Source: JAIESQ01 sp964495375 (GTDB taxonomy: Bacteria > Planctomycetota > Planctomycetia > Pirellulales > JAEUIK01). Taken from it: a stretch of DNA of 64,000 nt. Each line of letters opens with the position of its first letter. Position 1 is the stretch's first letter. The notes under the pieces are model-generated. The model ran no database searches. It was not told the origin of the DNA and saw nothing but the letters and a program-made list of their open reading frames with translations. This document shows, piece after piece, positions 17,296 to 26,597 of this stretch. The DNA is taken from NCBI GenBank assembly GCA_964495375.1, contig CAZBWM010000001.1, forward strand, positions 62,001 through 126,000, written 5' to 3'. The position numbers and the translations under genes are program-made.

Positions 17296-18687
17296 TTAGC
17301 TAATCCACTGGCCGACGATCTGCTCGTCGCCATTCTTGCCGGCGGCCACCGCGATTGCCTTCACGCCCACCAACTCGTTGACCAGTCTGGCCGGCGCTAG
17401 CATGCGCACAGGGGCATACCGGCATGCCGTCCCCATCAGCAACCGCGTGTCATCAGCGGGCGTACCCGGTCGATTCCCAAGCTGCGGGTCTAGGGCCCCT
17501 TCGACGAGCACCTCGAGCCGGCGCCCCACTAGGCTATTAAAGTAACGCTGCCGAAGCCGAATTTCCAATTCGCGCAGGCGCTCGACACGCTCGGCTTTGA
17601 TGGTGGCAGGCACCTGGTTGGGCATCTCAGCGGCTGGCGTACCGCGCCGCGCGCTATAGGGAAAGATATGCAGCTTCGAGAAGCCGACCTCTTCGACCAC
17701 CCGGCAGGTTTCCGCGAATTCGGCCTCGGTTTCACCCGGGAAACCCACGATTACGTCCGTCGTCAGAGCCGGGCGATCGAGCGCCTGCTGCACCAGTCGG
17801 CAGCGATCGACAAACCGGCGGCTCCCCCAGCGACGCCGCATCCGCGCCAGCACCGTGTCCGAGCCGCTCTGCATCGACACATGAAGATGCGGGCAGAACC
17901 GCTTTGGGTGCTCCGCCAGGGCCGCCACGAGCTCGCGTGTCACCTCGGTCGCTTCAATGCTCGAAAGCCGCACGCGGAAATCGCCCGGCAACCGCGCGAT
18001 CCGCTGCAGCAGGTGCGACAACCGCAGCCACTCGTCCTTCGGCAGCCCACGATTGTGATCGACGCCGTAATGCCCCAGATGGATGCCGGTCAGCACCAGC
18101 TCTCGATAGCCGGCATCCACCAGCCGGCGCACTTCGTCGAGCACGTCGTCGGCCGGTCGGCTGTGCATCACCGGGCGCACCAACGGGATGATGCAGAACG
18201 TGCAGCGCAGCAGGCAGCCATCTTGCACTTTGACGTACGCCCGATGCCGCCCACCAAACGTCGATATCCCACGAGGCACGTCGACCACGCCAAAGCGGCC
18301 CAACAAGTCGGGAAGCTCGCGTTTGTCGGTCAACACCTCGGTCACGCCGGGGAGCGCGGCCACTTCGTCGGGCGCTCGGGTCGCGTAGCAGCCCATCACC
18401 ACGATGCGCGCATCTGGGTTGCGGCGTGCGAGTTGCCGAATGATCTGCCGACTCTTGGCGTCCCCCTCGCCGGTCACCGTGCAGGTGTTGACGATGCAGA
18501 GCGCGGCCTGGTCGTCGGCCTGCGCGTCGCGATAGCCGATACCCAGCAGCCCCTGCCGCAAGTACTCGGTTTCGTACTGATTGACTTTGCAACCCAGCGT
18601 CACCGTGCGCAGCGCGGGGGCGGAGCCGCTATCGACGGCCACTGCCAGAGGTTCCGCGACGGATTCAGGGGGAGTTGCCGACGGCAC
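17296..18687 (-). CDS. mtaB: tRNA (N6-threonylcarbamoyladenosine-C2) methylthiotransferase MtaB
   Basis: A 463-aa radical-SAM enzyme that adds a methylthio group to t6A37 of tRNAs reading ANN codons. The N-terminal UPF0004 domain has TLGCKVNQYETEYL, CIVNTCTV and VMGCYA (the three Cys that hold the auxiliary cluster). The radical-SAM cluster motif is CLLRCTFC (C-x3-C-x2-C), followed by TGIHLGHYG, as in MtaB/YqeV rather than MiaB or RimO. The C-terminus gives only a short TRAM-like tail. The start is GTG 18687, with AAGGAG inside the end of clpS, 6 bases apart, so both are likely one transcript. Confidence 0.92.
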   Translation of the reverse strand: MPSATPPESVAEPLAVAVDSGSAPALRTVTLGCKVNQYETEYLRQGLLGIGYRDAQADDQAALCIVNTCTVTGEGDAKSRQIIRQLARRNPDARIVVMGCYATRAPDEVAALPGVTEVLTDKRELPDLLGRFGVVDVPRGISTFGGRHRAYVKVQDGCLLRCTFCIIPLVRPVMHSRPADDVLDEVRRLVDAGYRELVLTGIHLGHYGVDHNRGLPKDEWLRLSHLLQRIARLPGDFRVRLSSIEATEVTRELVAALAEHPKRFCPHLHVSMQSGSDTVLARMRRRWGSRRFVDRCRLVQQALDRPALTTDVIVGFPGETEAEFAETCRVVEEVGFSKLHIFPYSARRGTPAAEMPNQVPATIKAERVERLRELEIRLRQRYFNSLVGRRLEVLVEGALDPQLGNRPGTPADDTRLLMGTACRYAPVRMLAPARLVNELVGVKAIAVAAGKNGDEQIVGQWIS

Positions 18688-18693
18688 GCTGAC

Positions 18694-19146
18694 TCACGCT
18701 CCTTCGGCCGCCTCGATCGTGGACCACATCGAGCCTGAGCAATCGGCCACGAGCCCATCCTTGCCGTAAGCGTGAATCTGGTCGCGCTTCAGCTCGGCGT
18801 GTTCCTTGGTCGTGGTGAGCACGATCGCCCGGCCACGAGCGTCGACCTCGCAAGCAAGCTGATAGCCCTTCTCGGGCGGATGACCAAACAGCTTTTGCAG
18901 CATCGCGATCACATAGGCGTGCGTATGGTCGTTATCGTCCCACAGGATGACGTGGTACGGCGGTTGCCGGCGTGTCTTGCGCTTCTCGTCGGCCCGCTGT
19001 TCGCGCTTCGTCTCGACCGCCGGCTCTTCGACCTGCTCGGGGGGCTCGACTACCGCCGCGCCGGCCTTCTGGCCGTCGTCGTCACCGGCGTTGCCGCTAT
19101 TGTCATTGCGAGCTTCGATATGCAGCCGCCGAAACATCCGAGCCAT
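18694..19146 (-). CDS. clpS: ClpS-type Clp protease adaptor with acidic N-terminal extension
   Basis: A 150-aa protein. The C-terminal 85 residues are the ClpS core: PYHVILWDDNDHTHAYVI (the DDNxHT-type substrate pocket), LFGHPPEKGYQLACEVDARG and LTTTKEHAELKRDQIHAYG. ClpS delivers N-degron substrates to ClpA/ClpC. The first 60 residues form a charged extension rich in Glu, Lys and Val, longer than the flexible 20-25 residue tail of typical ClpS. No clpA or clpC is adjacent; mtaB follows 6 bases later. The start is ATG 19146. Confidence 0.88.
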   Translation of the reverse strand: MARMFRRLHIEARNDNSGNAGDDDGQKAGAAVVEPPEQVEEPAVETKREQRADEKRKTRRQPPYHVILWDDNDHTHAYVIAMLQKLFGHPPEKGYQLACEVDARGRAIVLTTTKEHAELKRDQIHAYGKDGLVADCSGSMWSTIEAAEGA

Positions 19147-19370
19147 GCTCCCGAATCACCAGGTTCTCATTATCGCGACGAACTCAGGATGGCAGCCTAC
19201 TGCCGCCTGGCACTTGCCAAGCGATGGCCTCCAGCGGCCAACCCCCGGTGGTGGCCCGCTACGCCGTGCGATATTATACCGGCAACTCACAGCGCGCTCG
19301 ACGCTTGCGCGCCACAACTTCTCAACCGCTTTGCCAGCCAATTCTACTCGCGAGCCGAGCCACAACCATC

Positions 19371-20768
19371 ATGCCAGAAACGAAATCTGCCAGCCCGCAG
19401 GCGGCCCAAACTTATTGCGAAGAACACGCTGCCCGCTTCGAAGACGAGCTTTGCGAGCTGCTGCGGATCGAAAGCGTCAGCGCCGACAGCACCCGCCGGG
19501 GCGAAGTGCGTAAGGCCGCCCAGTGGGTTGCCGACCAGTTCAAGAAGCTGGGGCTCGCGACCGAAACCTGCGAAACGGCCGGCCACCCGATCATTTACGC
19601 CGAAAGCCCCGCGGTGCCAGGCGCCCCGGTCGTGCTGGTTTATGGCCATTACGACGTGCAGCCGCCCGACCCGCTGGGCGAGTGGATCTCCCCCCCCTTC
19701 GAACCGACCCGCCGCGACGGCAACTTCTACGCCCGCGGCGCCACCGACGACAAAGGGCAGATGTTCACCCACCTCAAAAGTGCCGAGGCCTGGCTGAAAA
19801 CCGCCGGCCGCCTGCCTGTGCAGCTCAAGTTCCTGATCGAGGGGGAGGAGGAAGTCGGCAGCAGCCATCTCGACGAGTTTATCGAAGCCAACCGCGATCG
19901 GCTGAAGTGCGATGTCGTCGTGGTCAGCGACACCAGCCAGTTTGGCGTCGACAAGCCAGCCGTCACCTACGGCCTGCGTGGCATCGCCTACTACGAGCTG
20001 CGGCTCGTCGGCCCCAAACAAGACCTGCACTCCGGCACGTTCGGCGGCGCGGTCACCAATCCTGCGAACGCCCTGGTCAAGATGCTTTCGGCCCTGATCG
20101 ATGAGCGCGGCCGCGTGCAGGTTCCCGGCTTTTACGACGCCGTGATCGAGCTCACCGCGGAGGAGCGCCAGCAGATCGCCGCGCTCGACTTCAGCGAAGC
20201 CGAGTTCAAGCGGCAAGTCGGTGTCGACGCGCTCTCGGGCGAAGAAGGTTACAAGACCCTCGAACGCAAGAGCGCACGGCCGACGTTCGATATCAATGGG
20301 CTCACCAGCGGCTATCAAGGTGAAGGGGCCAAAACCGTGCTCCCTGCCAAGGCGTCGGCCAAGTTCAGCTTTCGCCTCGGCCCCAAGCAAGACCCGCACA
20401 AGATCACGAAGGCCCTCCGCAGCAAGCTAGAACAACTCGTGCCGCCAGGCATCAAGATGGAACTGCTCGACTTCCACGGAGCACCCGGCGTGGTGGTGCC
20501 GCTCGACAGCCCTTACATGGCCGCCGCCGCCCGCGCGATCGAGCATGGCTTCGGTCGCGAGCCGGTTTACATTCGCGAAGGGGGCTCGATCCCGGTGGTC
20601 AACAGCTTCAAGGATCTGCTGGGAGTCGACACGCTGCTTTTGGGCTGGGGGCAAAACGACGACAACACCCATTCGCCGAACGAAAAGTTCTCGATCGCCG
20701 ATTTCCACCGCGGCATCCGCACCAGTGCCTGGCTCTGGGACGAGCTCAGCCGCATCAAGCGAAAGTAG
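19371..20768 (+). CDS. M20-family dipeptidase (CNDP/DUG1-like)
   Basis: A 465-aa cytoplasmic metallopeptidase with no signal peptide. M20 metal ligands and catalytic residues are visible: VYGHYDVQPPDP (His, Asp), ARGATDDKGQMF (bridging Asp), LIEGEEEVGSSH (catalytic Glu plus ligand), VVSDTSQ, LHSGTFGG and a late His in NDDNTHSPNEKF. The family cleaves dipeptides and small peptide derivatives. ATG 19371 is preferred over upstream frames that lack domain sequence. It is divergent from clpS, with 224 bases between, which should hold both promoters. Confidence 0.92.
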   Translation: MPETKSASPQAAQTYCEEHAARFEDELCELLRIESVSADSTRRGEVRKAAQWVADQFKKLGLATETCETAGHPIIYAESPAVPGAPVVLVYGHYDVQPPDPLGEWISPPFEPTRRDGNFYARGATDDKGQMFTHLKSAEAWLKTAGRLPVQLKFLIEGEEEVGSSHLDEFIEANRDRLKCDVVVVSDTSQFGVDKPAVTYGLRGIAYYELRLVGPKQDLHSGTFGGAVTNPANALVKMLSALIDERGRVQVPGFYDAVIELTAEERQQIAALDFSEAEFKRQVGVDALSGEEGYKTLERKSARPTFDINGLTSGYQGEGAKTVLPAKASAKFSFRLGPKQDPHKITKALRSKLEQLVPPGIKMELLDFHGAPGVVVPLDSPYMAAAARAIEHGFGREPVYIREGGSIPVVNSFKDLLGVDTLLLGWGQNDDNTHSPNEKFSIADFHRGIRTSAWLWDELSRIKRK

Positions 20769-20811
20769 CCGTCGCCAGCAAAATGCAGTTCAAGTGTGCA
20801 CAGCGCACACG

Positions 20812-20839
20812 AAGCCCAGGGGTAGCAACCCCTGGGCTT
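20812..20839. repeat. AAGCCCAGGGGT hairpin between the dipeptidase and serS
   Basis: Perfect 12-base arms AAGCCCAGGGGT and ACCCCTGGGCTT around AGCA. It could terminate the dipeptidase transcript, but no T-run follows. It belongs to the same family as 24725-24748. Confidence 0.6.
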
Positions 20840-20864
20840 GCTAAGTAATCAGCGAGGGATCTCG

Positions 20865-22148
20865 ATGCTCGATCGTAAGTTCGTTTTGGAAAACGCAGAA
20901 CTTGTCACGCGCAACTGCGCCGATCGTGGCGCCGATGCCGATGTGAGCCGCTTCGTCGCGCTCGAGCAGGAGCGCCGCGCGAAACAGGCCGACGTCGAAC
21001 GCCTGAATCGCGAAGCCAATGAAGTCTCCAAGGGGATCGGCAAGGCCAAGGACGAAGCCGAGCGCGAGGCAAAGAAAGCCGCCGGCCGCCAACTGCGCGA
21101 GGCGGTGACCGTCGCCGAACAGGAGCTCACGGGCCTCACCGCCGAAAGCGACACCCTGCTGCGACGCATCCCCAACCTCACCCACCCCGAGGCCCCCATC
21201 GGCCCGGGCGACACCGCCAATCGCGAAGTCGCCCAGGGACGCACTCCCCAGCGCTCGTTCACCTTCAAGCCGGCCGATCACGTCACCGTCGCCGAGCGGC
21301 TGGTCATGCTCGATCTCGAAGGAGGGGCCAAGGTCGCCGGCCATGGTTTCTACTTCCTGAAGAATGATGCCGTGCTGCTGGAGTTGGCCCTGCAGCAGTT
21401 CGTCATCCACCTGCTGATCGGCGAAGGCTTCACGCCGACGATCACTCCCGACCTTGCCCGCAACGAAATCCTCGAAGGGATCGGTTTCATCCCCCGCGGA
21501 CCCGAGACGCAAATCTACAGCGTCGACGGCACCGACCTGAGCCTCGTGGCCACGGCCGAAATCACCCTCGGCGGGCTGCTGTCGGGCGAAGTGCTCGACG
21601 CCGACACGCTCCCCATCAAGCTGTGCGGCATCAGCCACTGCTATCGCACCGAGGCCGGCGCTCACGGCCGCGCCACCCGCGGGCTCTACCGCGTCCACCA
21701 GTTCACCAAGGTCGAGATGTTCGCCTTCACGCTGCCGGAAAAGAGCGACGAAATGCTCGACTACCTGCGCGGGCTGGAGTGCCGGATCTTTGACGAGCTT
21801 GGCATCCCGTACCGCGTGATCGACACGGCCAGCGGCGACCTCGGTGGCCCGGCTTATCGCAAGTTCGACCTCGAAGCCTGGATGCCCGGCCGCGGCGAGG
21901 CGGGCGAATTCGGCGAAGTGACCAGCACGTCGAACTGCACCGACTACCAGGCTCGCCGGCTCAACATCCGCTATCGCATCAAGAACGAAAAAGGGACGCA
22001 CTTCGTCCACACGCTCAACGGCACCGCCGTGGCGATCAGCCGGGCCCTGGTGGCGATTCTCGAAAACTACCAGAACGCCGACGGTTCGGTCACCGTGCCC
22101 GAGGTGCTGCGCCGCTGGGTCGGCAAGGATAAGTTGACGACGTGTTAG
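20865..22148 (+). CDS. serS: Seryl-tRNA synthetase
   Basis: A 427-aa class II synthetase charging tRNA-Ser (and tRNA-Sec if present). The N-terminal antiparallel coiled coil spans about residues 30-100 (EQERRAKQADVERLNREAN and AEREAKKAAGRQLREAV). Motif 2 is YRVHQFTKVEMF and motif 3 is in SRALVAILENYQ; SNCTDYQARRLNIRY is the conserved serine-pocket segment. ATG 20865 (MLDRKFVLENAELV) has GAGGG upstream. A longer frame to 20838 runs through the hairpin repeat and is rejected. Length is normal. Confidence 0.96.
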   Translation: MLDRKFVLENAELVTRNCADRGADADVSRFVALEQERRAKQADVERLNREANEVSKGIGKAKDEAEREAKKAAGRQLREAVTVAEQELTGLTAESDTLLRRIPNLTHPEAPIGPGDTANREVAQGRTPQRSFTFKPADHVTVAERLVMLDLEGGAKVAGHGFYFLKNDAVLLELALQQFVIHLLIGEGFTPTITPDLARNEILEGIGFIPRGPETQIYSVDGTDLSLVATAEITLGGLLSGEVLDADTLPIKLCGISHCYRTEAGAHGRATRGLYRVHQFTKVEMFAFTLPEKSDEMLDYLRGLECRIFDELGIPYRVIDTASGDLGGPAYRKFDLEAWMPGRGEAGEFGEVTSTSNCTDYQARRLNIRYRIKNEKGTHFVHTLNGTAVAISRALVAILENYQNADGSVTVPEVLRRWVGKDKLTTC

Positions 22149-22335
22149 CCCTTAAATTGCCGCCCTGGCGGGTGCACTTGCCCGGCGTTCGGATTACCAT
22201 GGCGTGATTGCCAATGGCCCCATTTCGGCCTCGGTTTCCCCGATCGCGATAGCCGGCAGCAGCACAATGTCCCCAAATGCCTTGGGGGCGGCAATTTGCA
22301 GTGCCTTCCCCTCCAAACTTCAGGATCTCCGCTCG

Positions 22336-24693
22336 ATGTTTCGACTCGCTCAACTCACGTTGTTACAGGGCCTTGCGCTAGCCACTCTGGTCCTCGTCTT
22401 ACCAGCTGCTAAGCTTGTCGCGGCCGATGAGCCCGCTGTCAAAGCTTCTACCGCCGCCCCCTCGGCTGACGACCCCACCACCCTCACCGCCTCGTATCTG
22501 GCCGGCCGGGTGACCATCTACCGCGATGACTTCGGCGTCCCCCACATCGATGGCGTCGACGACGAGGCGGCCGTCTTCGGCTTCGGCTACTGCCAGGCCG
22601 AGGACTACTTCTGGCAGATCGAAGATTCGTACGTCATGGGCCTGGGGCGCTACGCCGAACTGTACGGCAAAAAGTTCATCGGCAAAGACCTGCTGAATCG
22701 CGCCTTCGAAGTGCCGCAGCGCTCGCGCGAGGATTTCGAAAACTTCGATCCGCGCCTCAAGCGCATCTGTATCGCCTTCGTCACCGGCATCAATCACTAC
22801 CTCGACGAACATCCGCAGGTTAAACCGCGCTTGCTCAAGCGCTTTGAACCTTGGTACATGCTGTCGTTCGGTCGGGCCGCCGTCCTGGAACTAACCGGTG
22901 GGCACATTCCGACATCGACCGGCAACGTCCCCACGTCGTTTACTGCCGCAGCCGCCGGACAGCCCAACCCGTTTCAAGACACGCTGCAGCTCAGCGCCGC
23001 CGAGCTCGACTATCAAAGCAAGCTCGCCGCGGAAATGAAGGCCGCCACGGGGAGCAACGCCTGGGCGATCGCCCCCAGCAAAACGCGTGAAGGGCACGCG
23101 ATGCTGTTCGTCAATCCGCACCAACCCTACTTCGGCTTTGGCCAGTTCTACGAAGCCCACCTCCGCAGCGGCAGTGGATTGAACTTCAACGGCGCCACCT
23201 TCTTTGGCAGCCCGCTACCGACCTTGGGACATAACGAGCATTGCGGTTGGGCGTTCACGGTGAATGCGCCGAACACCTCGAGCGCCTGGCGCGAAACGTT
23301 CGATGACCCTGCCAACCCACTGAACTACCGCTACGGCGACGGCTACCGCACGGCCACCGAGTGGAAAGACAAAATCCTCGTCAAGCACGGCCGCAACTTC
23401 GACGAGCAGGAAGTCACCTTCCGCAAGACGCACCACGGCCCGATCTTGAAGAAGGTTAGCGAAACGGAATACGTCTCGGGCATGATCGGCAAGTTCTACG
23501 ACGCCATGCTCGCCCGGCAGTCGTACGAAATGCTGAAGGCCAAGAACCTGGCCGAATTTGAACAGGCCATGAAGTTGAACGAGTTCCACATCTTCAACAC
23601 GGTCTACGCCGACGACCAGGGGAACATCAAGTACGTCTATAACGGCATCTGCCCGCGCCGCGATCCGCAGTTCGATTGGAGCAAGCCAGTCGACGGTAGC
23701 GACCCGCGCACCGAGTGGCAAGGCTATCACGGCATCGAGGACTTCCCGCAAGTCTTGAACCCTGCCACTGGGTATGTGCAAAGCTGCAACTCGACGCCGT
23801 ACACCACGACCGACGACTTCAACCCGGCGATCGGCGATTTCCCCAACTACATGGTACGCGATCAGTACGACGATAAGCGCCGCGCGAAGGTCTCGCGGAT
23901 GCTGCTCCGCGACCTCAAGGATGTCACGTTCGATCGCTGGCTCGAGGTGATCTTCGACACCACGATCTACTGGCCCATGGTGGAACTGCCCGAATATCGC
24001 CGCAAGTTGGCGGCCCTGAAAGAGAGCGATCCCGCGTTGGCCAAAGCGGTCGAGCCACTGCTCGAGCACTTGTCGAACTGGGACTGCAAGGGCTCGCTCG
24101 AATCGACGCAGACCACCTTGTGCATGGCCTGGTACGAAGAGCTCTACGGCTTTGGCTACCCGGCCGAAACGCTCAAGCCGCAGTTCGTCGCCAACCCCGC
24201 CGAGCAGCTCAAGGCGCTCGTCGCGGCAGCCGGTAAGCTCAAGAGCACCTTCGGCAACTGGCAGGTCCCCTGGGGCGAAGTGAATCGCCTGCAACGTCAT
24301 GCCGATGTGTCGGACTTCTTCGTGATCCCGTTCAGCGACAACCAACCAAGCCTGCCCAGCGCCGGCCTGCACGGTCCGCCGGGCGTGGCCTTCACGATGT
24401 ACTTCACGCCGAGCGTCTATTTACCGCCGCTCAAGCTGATGAAGAAGCACTACGCGGTGGTCGGCACCAGCTACATGGCGGCGATCGAGTTCGGCCCCAA
24501 GGTCACCAGCCGCACGCTGGTGCAGTACGGCGCCAGTGGCGATCCCAAGTCCCCCCACTTCTTCGATCAGGCGAAGCTGCTCTCGGAGCGCAAGCTACGG
24601 CCCACGCTCTATAGCTGGGACGAGATTCGCTCCGTCGCCAAGCGGACCTACCACCCCGGCGAAGAGCCGGAGAGTGTCGCCGCCAAGCCGTAA
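22336..24693 (+). CDS. Secreted penicillin acylase family protein (Ntn hydrolase)
   Basis: A 785-aa precursor of the penicillin/cephalosporin/AHL acylase family. The signal peptide (LTLLQGLALATLVLVLPAA) is followed by an alpha-chain region VTIYRDDFGVPHIDG with FGFGYCQAEDYFWQ. The autocatalytic site is ATGSNAWAIAPSKT: the Ser is the N-terminal nucleophile of the beta chain after self-cleavage. NPHQPYFG, LPTLGHNEHCGWAFT and the distal Asn/Arg region follow the family pattern. ATG 22336 starts the signal peptide; the GTG at 22204 adds an unconvincing leader. Substrate is unknown; acyl-homoserine lactones, acyl peptides or lipids are all possible. Confidence 0.92.
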   Translation: MFRLAQLTLLQGLALATLVLVLPAAKLVAADEPAVKASTAAPSADDPTTLTASYLAGRVTIYRDDFGVPHIDGVDDEAAVFGFGYCQAEDYFWQIEDSYVMGLGRYAELYGKKFIGKDLLNRAFEVPQRSREDFENFDPRLKRICIAFVTGINHYLDEHPQVKPRLLKRFEPWYMLSFGRAAVLELTGGHIPTSTGNVPTSFTAAAAGQPNPFQDTLQLSAAELDYQSKLAAEMKAATGSNAWAIAPSKTREGHAMLFVNPHQPYFGFGQFYEAHLRSGSGLNFNGATFFGSPLPTLGHNEHCGWAFTVNAPNTSSAWRETFDDPANPLNYRYGDGYRTATEWKDKILVKHGRNFDEQEVTFRKTHHGPILKKVSETEYVSGMIGKFYDAMLARQSYEMLKAKNLAEFEQAMKLNEFHIFNTVYADDQGNIKYVYNGICPRRDPQFDWSKPVDGSDPRTEWQGYHGIEDFPQVLNPATGYVQSCNSTPYTTTDDFNPAIGDFPNYMVRDQYDDKRRAKVSRMLLRDLKDVTFDRWLEVIFDTTIYWPMVELPEYRRKLAALKESDPALAKAVEPLLEHLSNWDCKGSLESTQTTLCMAWYEELYGFGYPAETLKPQFVANPAEQLKALVAAAGKLKSTFGNWQVPWGEVNRLQRHADVSDFFVIPFSDNQPSLPSAGLHGPPGVAFTMYFTPSVYLPPLKLMKKHYAVVGTSYMAAIEFGPKVTSRTLVQYGASGDPKSPHFFDQAKLLSERKLRPTLYSWDEIRSVAKRTYHPGEEPESVAAKP

Positions 24694-24724
24694 GCGGCGC
24701 GGTTTTGCAAAAAGAAAACACTAC

Positions 24725-24748
24725 GCCCAGGGGTTGCAACCCCTGGGC
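24725..24748. terminator. Perfect 24-base palindrome between convergent genes
   Basis: GCCCAGGGGTTG and its exact complement CAACCCCTGGGC abut with no loop. It lies between the convergent acylase and GlmM-like genes, where it could end both transcripts. There is no T-run, so the terminator role is inferred. It is a member of the GCCCAGGG repeat family. Confidence 0.5.
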
Positions 24749-24769
24749 TTGAGAGTGCGCCGCTCCTGC

Positions 24770-26113
24770 TCACCCCTTGGCCATCACCTTGGCCGACTCG
24801 TCGCACAGCTTCTGCGCGTCGGCTTTGGTCGGGGCTTCGGCGATGATCCGCACGATCGGCTCGGTGTTGCTTGCCCGCACCAGCAGCCAGCGGTCGGGCC
24901 AGTCGAGTCGCAGTCCGTCCAGCCGATCGGCCGTGGCCGCGCGGAAGTGTTTCTCGAGCGCCTTGAGCGCGGCGCCCAGCTTCTCTGGCGCTAGCTCGAG
25001 CTTCGTCTTCACAATCTCGTAGCGCGGCAATTCGTCGGCCAGGCGGCTGATCGGCAACTCGCGGATGGCCATCGCGTCGAGCACCAGCGCCATGGCGACA
25101 AAGCTGTCGCGCACGAAACCGACGCGCGGATCGATCACGCCGCCATTGCCCTCGCCGCCGATGAGCGCGCCGTGCGCCTTCATCGCCGCCACGACATTCG
25201 CCTCGCCCACCGCCGAACGAAAGAACGGCACGCCATAGCGCTCGGCAATGTCCTGCGCCATGCGGCTCGTCGAGCAGTTCGTCACGACCGGCCCCTTGGC
25301 GCGCCGCAACACGTGATCGACGCACAGCGCCAGCGTGTATTCCTCGCCGAGATAGCGGCCGTTTTCGTCGATGATCGCCAGCCGGTCGGCATCCGGGTCC
25401 TGGCAGAAACCGATGTCGGCCCGGATGTGCCGCACCTCGTTGAGCACGCCTGCCAGGTTCTCCGCCGTTGGCTCCGGCGGATGCTCAAACCGTCCGTCGG
25501 CGTCTCCGCCCAACAACGTCACATGGCAACCGAGCGATTCCAACAGCATACTGCCTAGTTCGCTACCGGCGCCGTGATTGGAGTCCAACAACACGTGGTA
25601 GCGTCGCCCTTGAATGCGCCCGCTGGCGACGGTCTGTTCAACGAGCCGCATGTGTTGATCGTCAGGGTTGGTGCAATGGCGCAAGCCCCCCAGCTTGTCG
25701 TGCGTGACCCAATCACAAACCCCGTTGCGGTAGCGCTCGACGACTGCCTGCCCGGCCTCGGCTGTCAGCACCTGCCCCGTGCCATCGAACAGCTTGATGC
25801 CGTTGTATTGCGGCGGGTTGTGGCTGGCCGTGATCATGATGCCGCCGGCCGCCTGAAACTGCCGCACGAGCACGCCAGCCGTGGGCGTGGCCGCCACATC
25901 GGCGTCGATCACGTCGCGGCCGATCGCGGCCAGCCCGCCGCGGATCGTGTCTGCCAGCAGCCGGCCACTGGTCCGCCCATCGCGCGCCAGCACGATCGCA
26001 CCAGACGGCAGCCCCGCCGCGAACGCGCACGCAAAGCGCATCGCCCCCGGCGGCGTTAACGAATCGCCAACGATGCCCCGCAGCCCTGAAACACTGATGA
26101 TCGGTTCGCCCAT
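24770..26113 (-). CDS. glmM: Phosphoglucosamine mutase-like phosphohexomutase
   Basis: A 447-aa alpha-D-phosphohexomutase. The family interconverts hexose 1- and 6-phosphates via a phosphoserine. Domain order is normal: SVSGLRGIVGDSLTP at the start, active Ser in ITASHNPPQYNGIK, metal loop in DPDADRLAI, sugar loop GGEGNGGVIDP and phosphate loop RASNTEPIVR. GEGNGG and the length fit GlmM/archaeal-type mutases making glucosamine-1-phosphate, but a phosphomannomutase activity is not excluded. ATG 26113 (MGEPIISVSGLRG) is chosen over the TTG at 26143. It is divergent from a second mutase at 26598. Confidence 0.85.
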   Translation of the reverse strand: MGEPIISVSGLRGIVGDSLTPPGAMRFACAFAAGLPSGAIVLARDGRTSGRLLADTIRGGLAAIGRDVIDADVAATPTAGVLVRQFQAAGGIMITASHNPPQYNGIKLFDGTGQVLTAEAGQAVVERYRNGVCDWVTHDKLGGLRHCTNPDDQHMRLVEQTVASGRIQGRRYHVLLDSNHGAGSELGSMLLESLGCHVTLLGGDADGRFEHPPEPTAENLAGVLNEVRHIRADIGFCQDPDADRLAIIDENGRYLGEEYTLALCVDHVLRRAKGPVVTNCSTSRMAQDIAERYGVPFFRSAVGEANVVAAMKAHGALIGGEGNGGVIDPRVGFVRDSFVAMALVLDAMAIRELPISRLADELPRYEIVKTKLELAPEKLGAALKALEKHFRAATADRLDGLRLDWPDRWLLVRASNTEPIVRIIAEAPTKADAQKLCDESAKVMAKG

Positions 26114-26172
26114 GTCAGTCGTGTGCCAGCGGTGAAACTTCAAGTACCACGGGCCGTGTGCCCGTGCCAGGC

Positions 26173-26279
26173 TAAGGAACGGCCGAGAAATTACTTCCCG
26201 TTTTCTTCCCCCCTCACCCTGCCCTCTCCCACGAGGGGGAGCGGGGATAAAGGAGAAGTTATTTCTCGGCCGTTCCTAA
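26173..26279. repeat. CGGCCGAGAAAT palindromic (MITE-like) element, full copy
   Basis: Terminal arms TAAGGAACGGCCGAGAAAT and ATTTCTCGGCCGTTCCTAA are inverted. The middle is a CT-rich segment with CTCTCCCACGAGGGGGAG. Reverse-complementing the copy at 39269 reproduces this order, so the two are full copies in opposite orientation. No coding capacity. Confidence 0.7.
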
Positions 26280-26414
26280 GGTTGTGCGACGTCCGCTCGC
26301 CGAAGCAGAATTATACGTCAAGGCCGGAGTCGCGCAAGGCGCGTCGCGTGTCAGTTCGCGATGGTGGTAATCCGCGCTAGCCGCCGCGATCGCGCAACTT
26401 TCTTACACTTACCT

Positions 26415-26477
26415 AGCCCAGGGAAGGGAGTCGCAGACACGGAGAATACCGACCAACTTCGAGTCCCTTCCCTGGGT
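26415..26477. repeat. Inverted repeat AGCCCAGGGAAGGGA ... TCCCTTCCCTGGGT
   Basis: A 14-base stem with a 35-base loop, in the divergent interval between the two phosphohexomutase genes. It belongs to the AGCCCAGGG family. The remaining 484-base interval holds one MITE-like element and presumably the mutase promoters. Confidence 0.6.
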
Positions 26478-26597
26478 CAGCATCGATCGCCGCATCCTCG
26501 AGCTTGCCACCTGACCGCCCCTTGTCCGCTGCTGCTTGATCTGTCAAAACTGCCGGAATCACGGATTTATTGCCTCTGAAACCTGCGTGAGGTGCCC

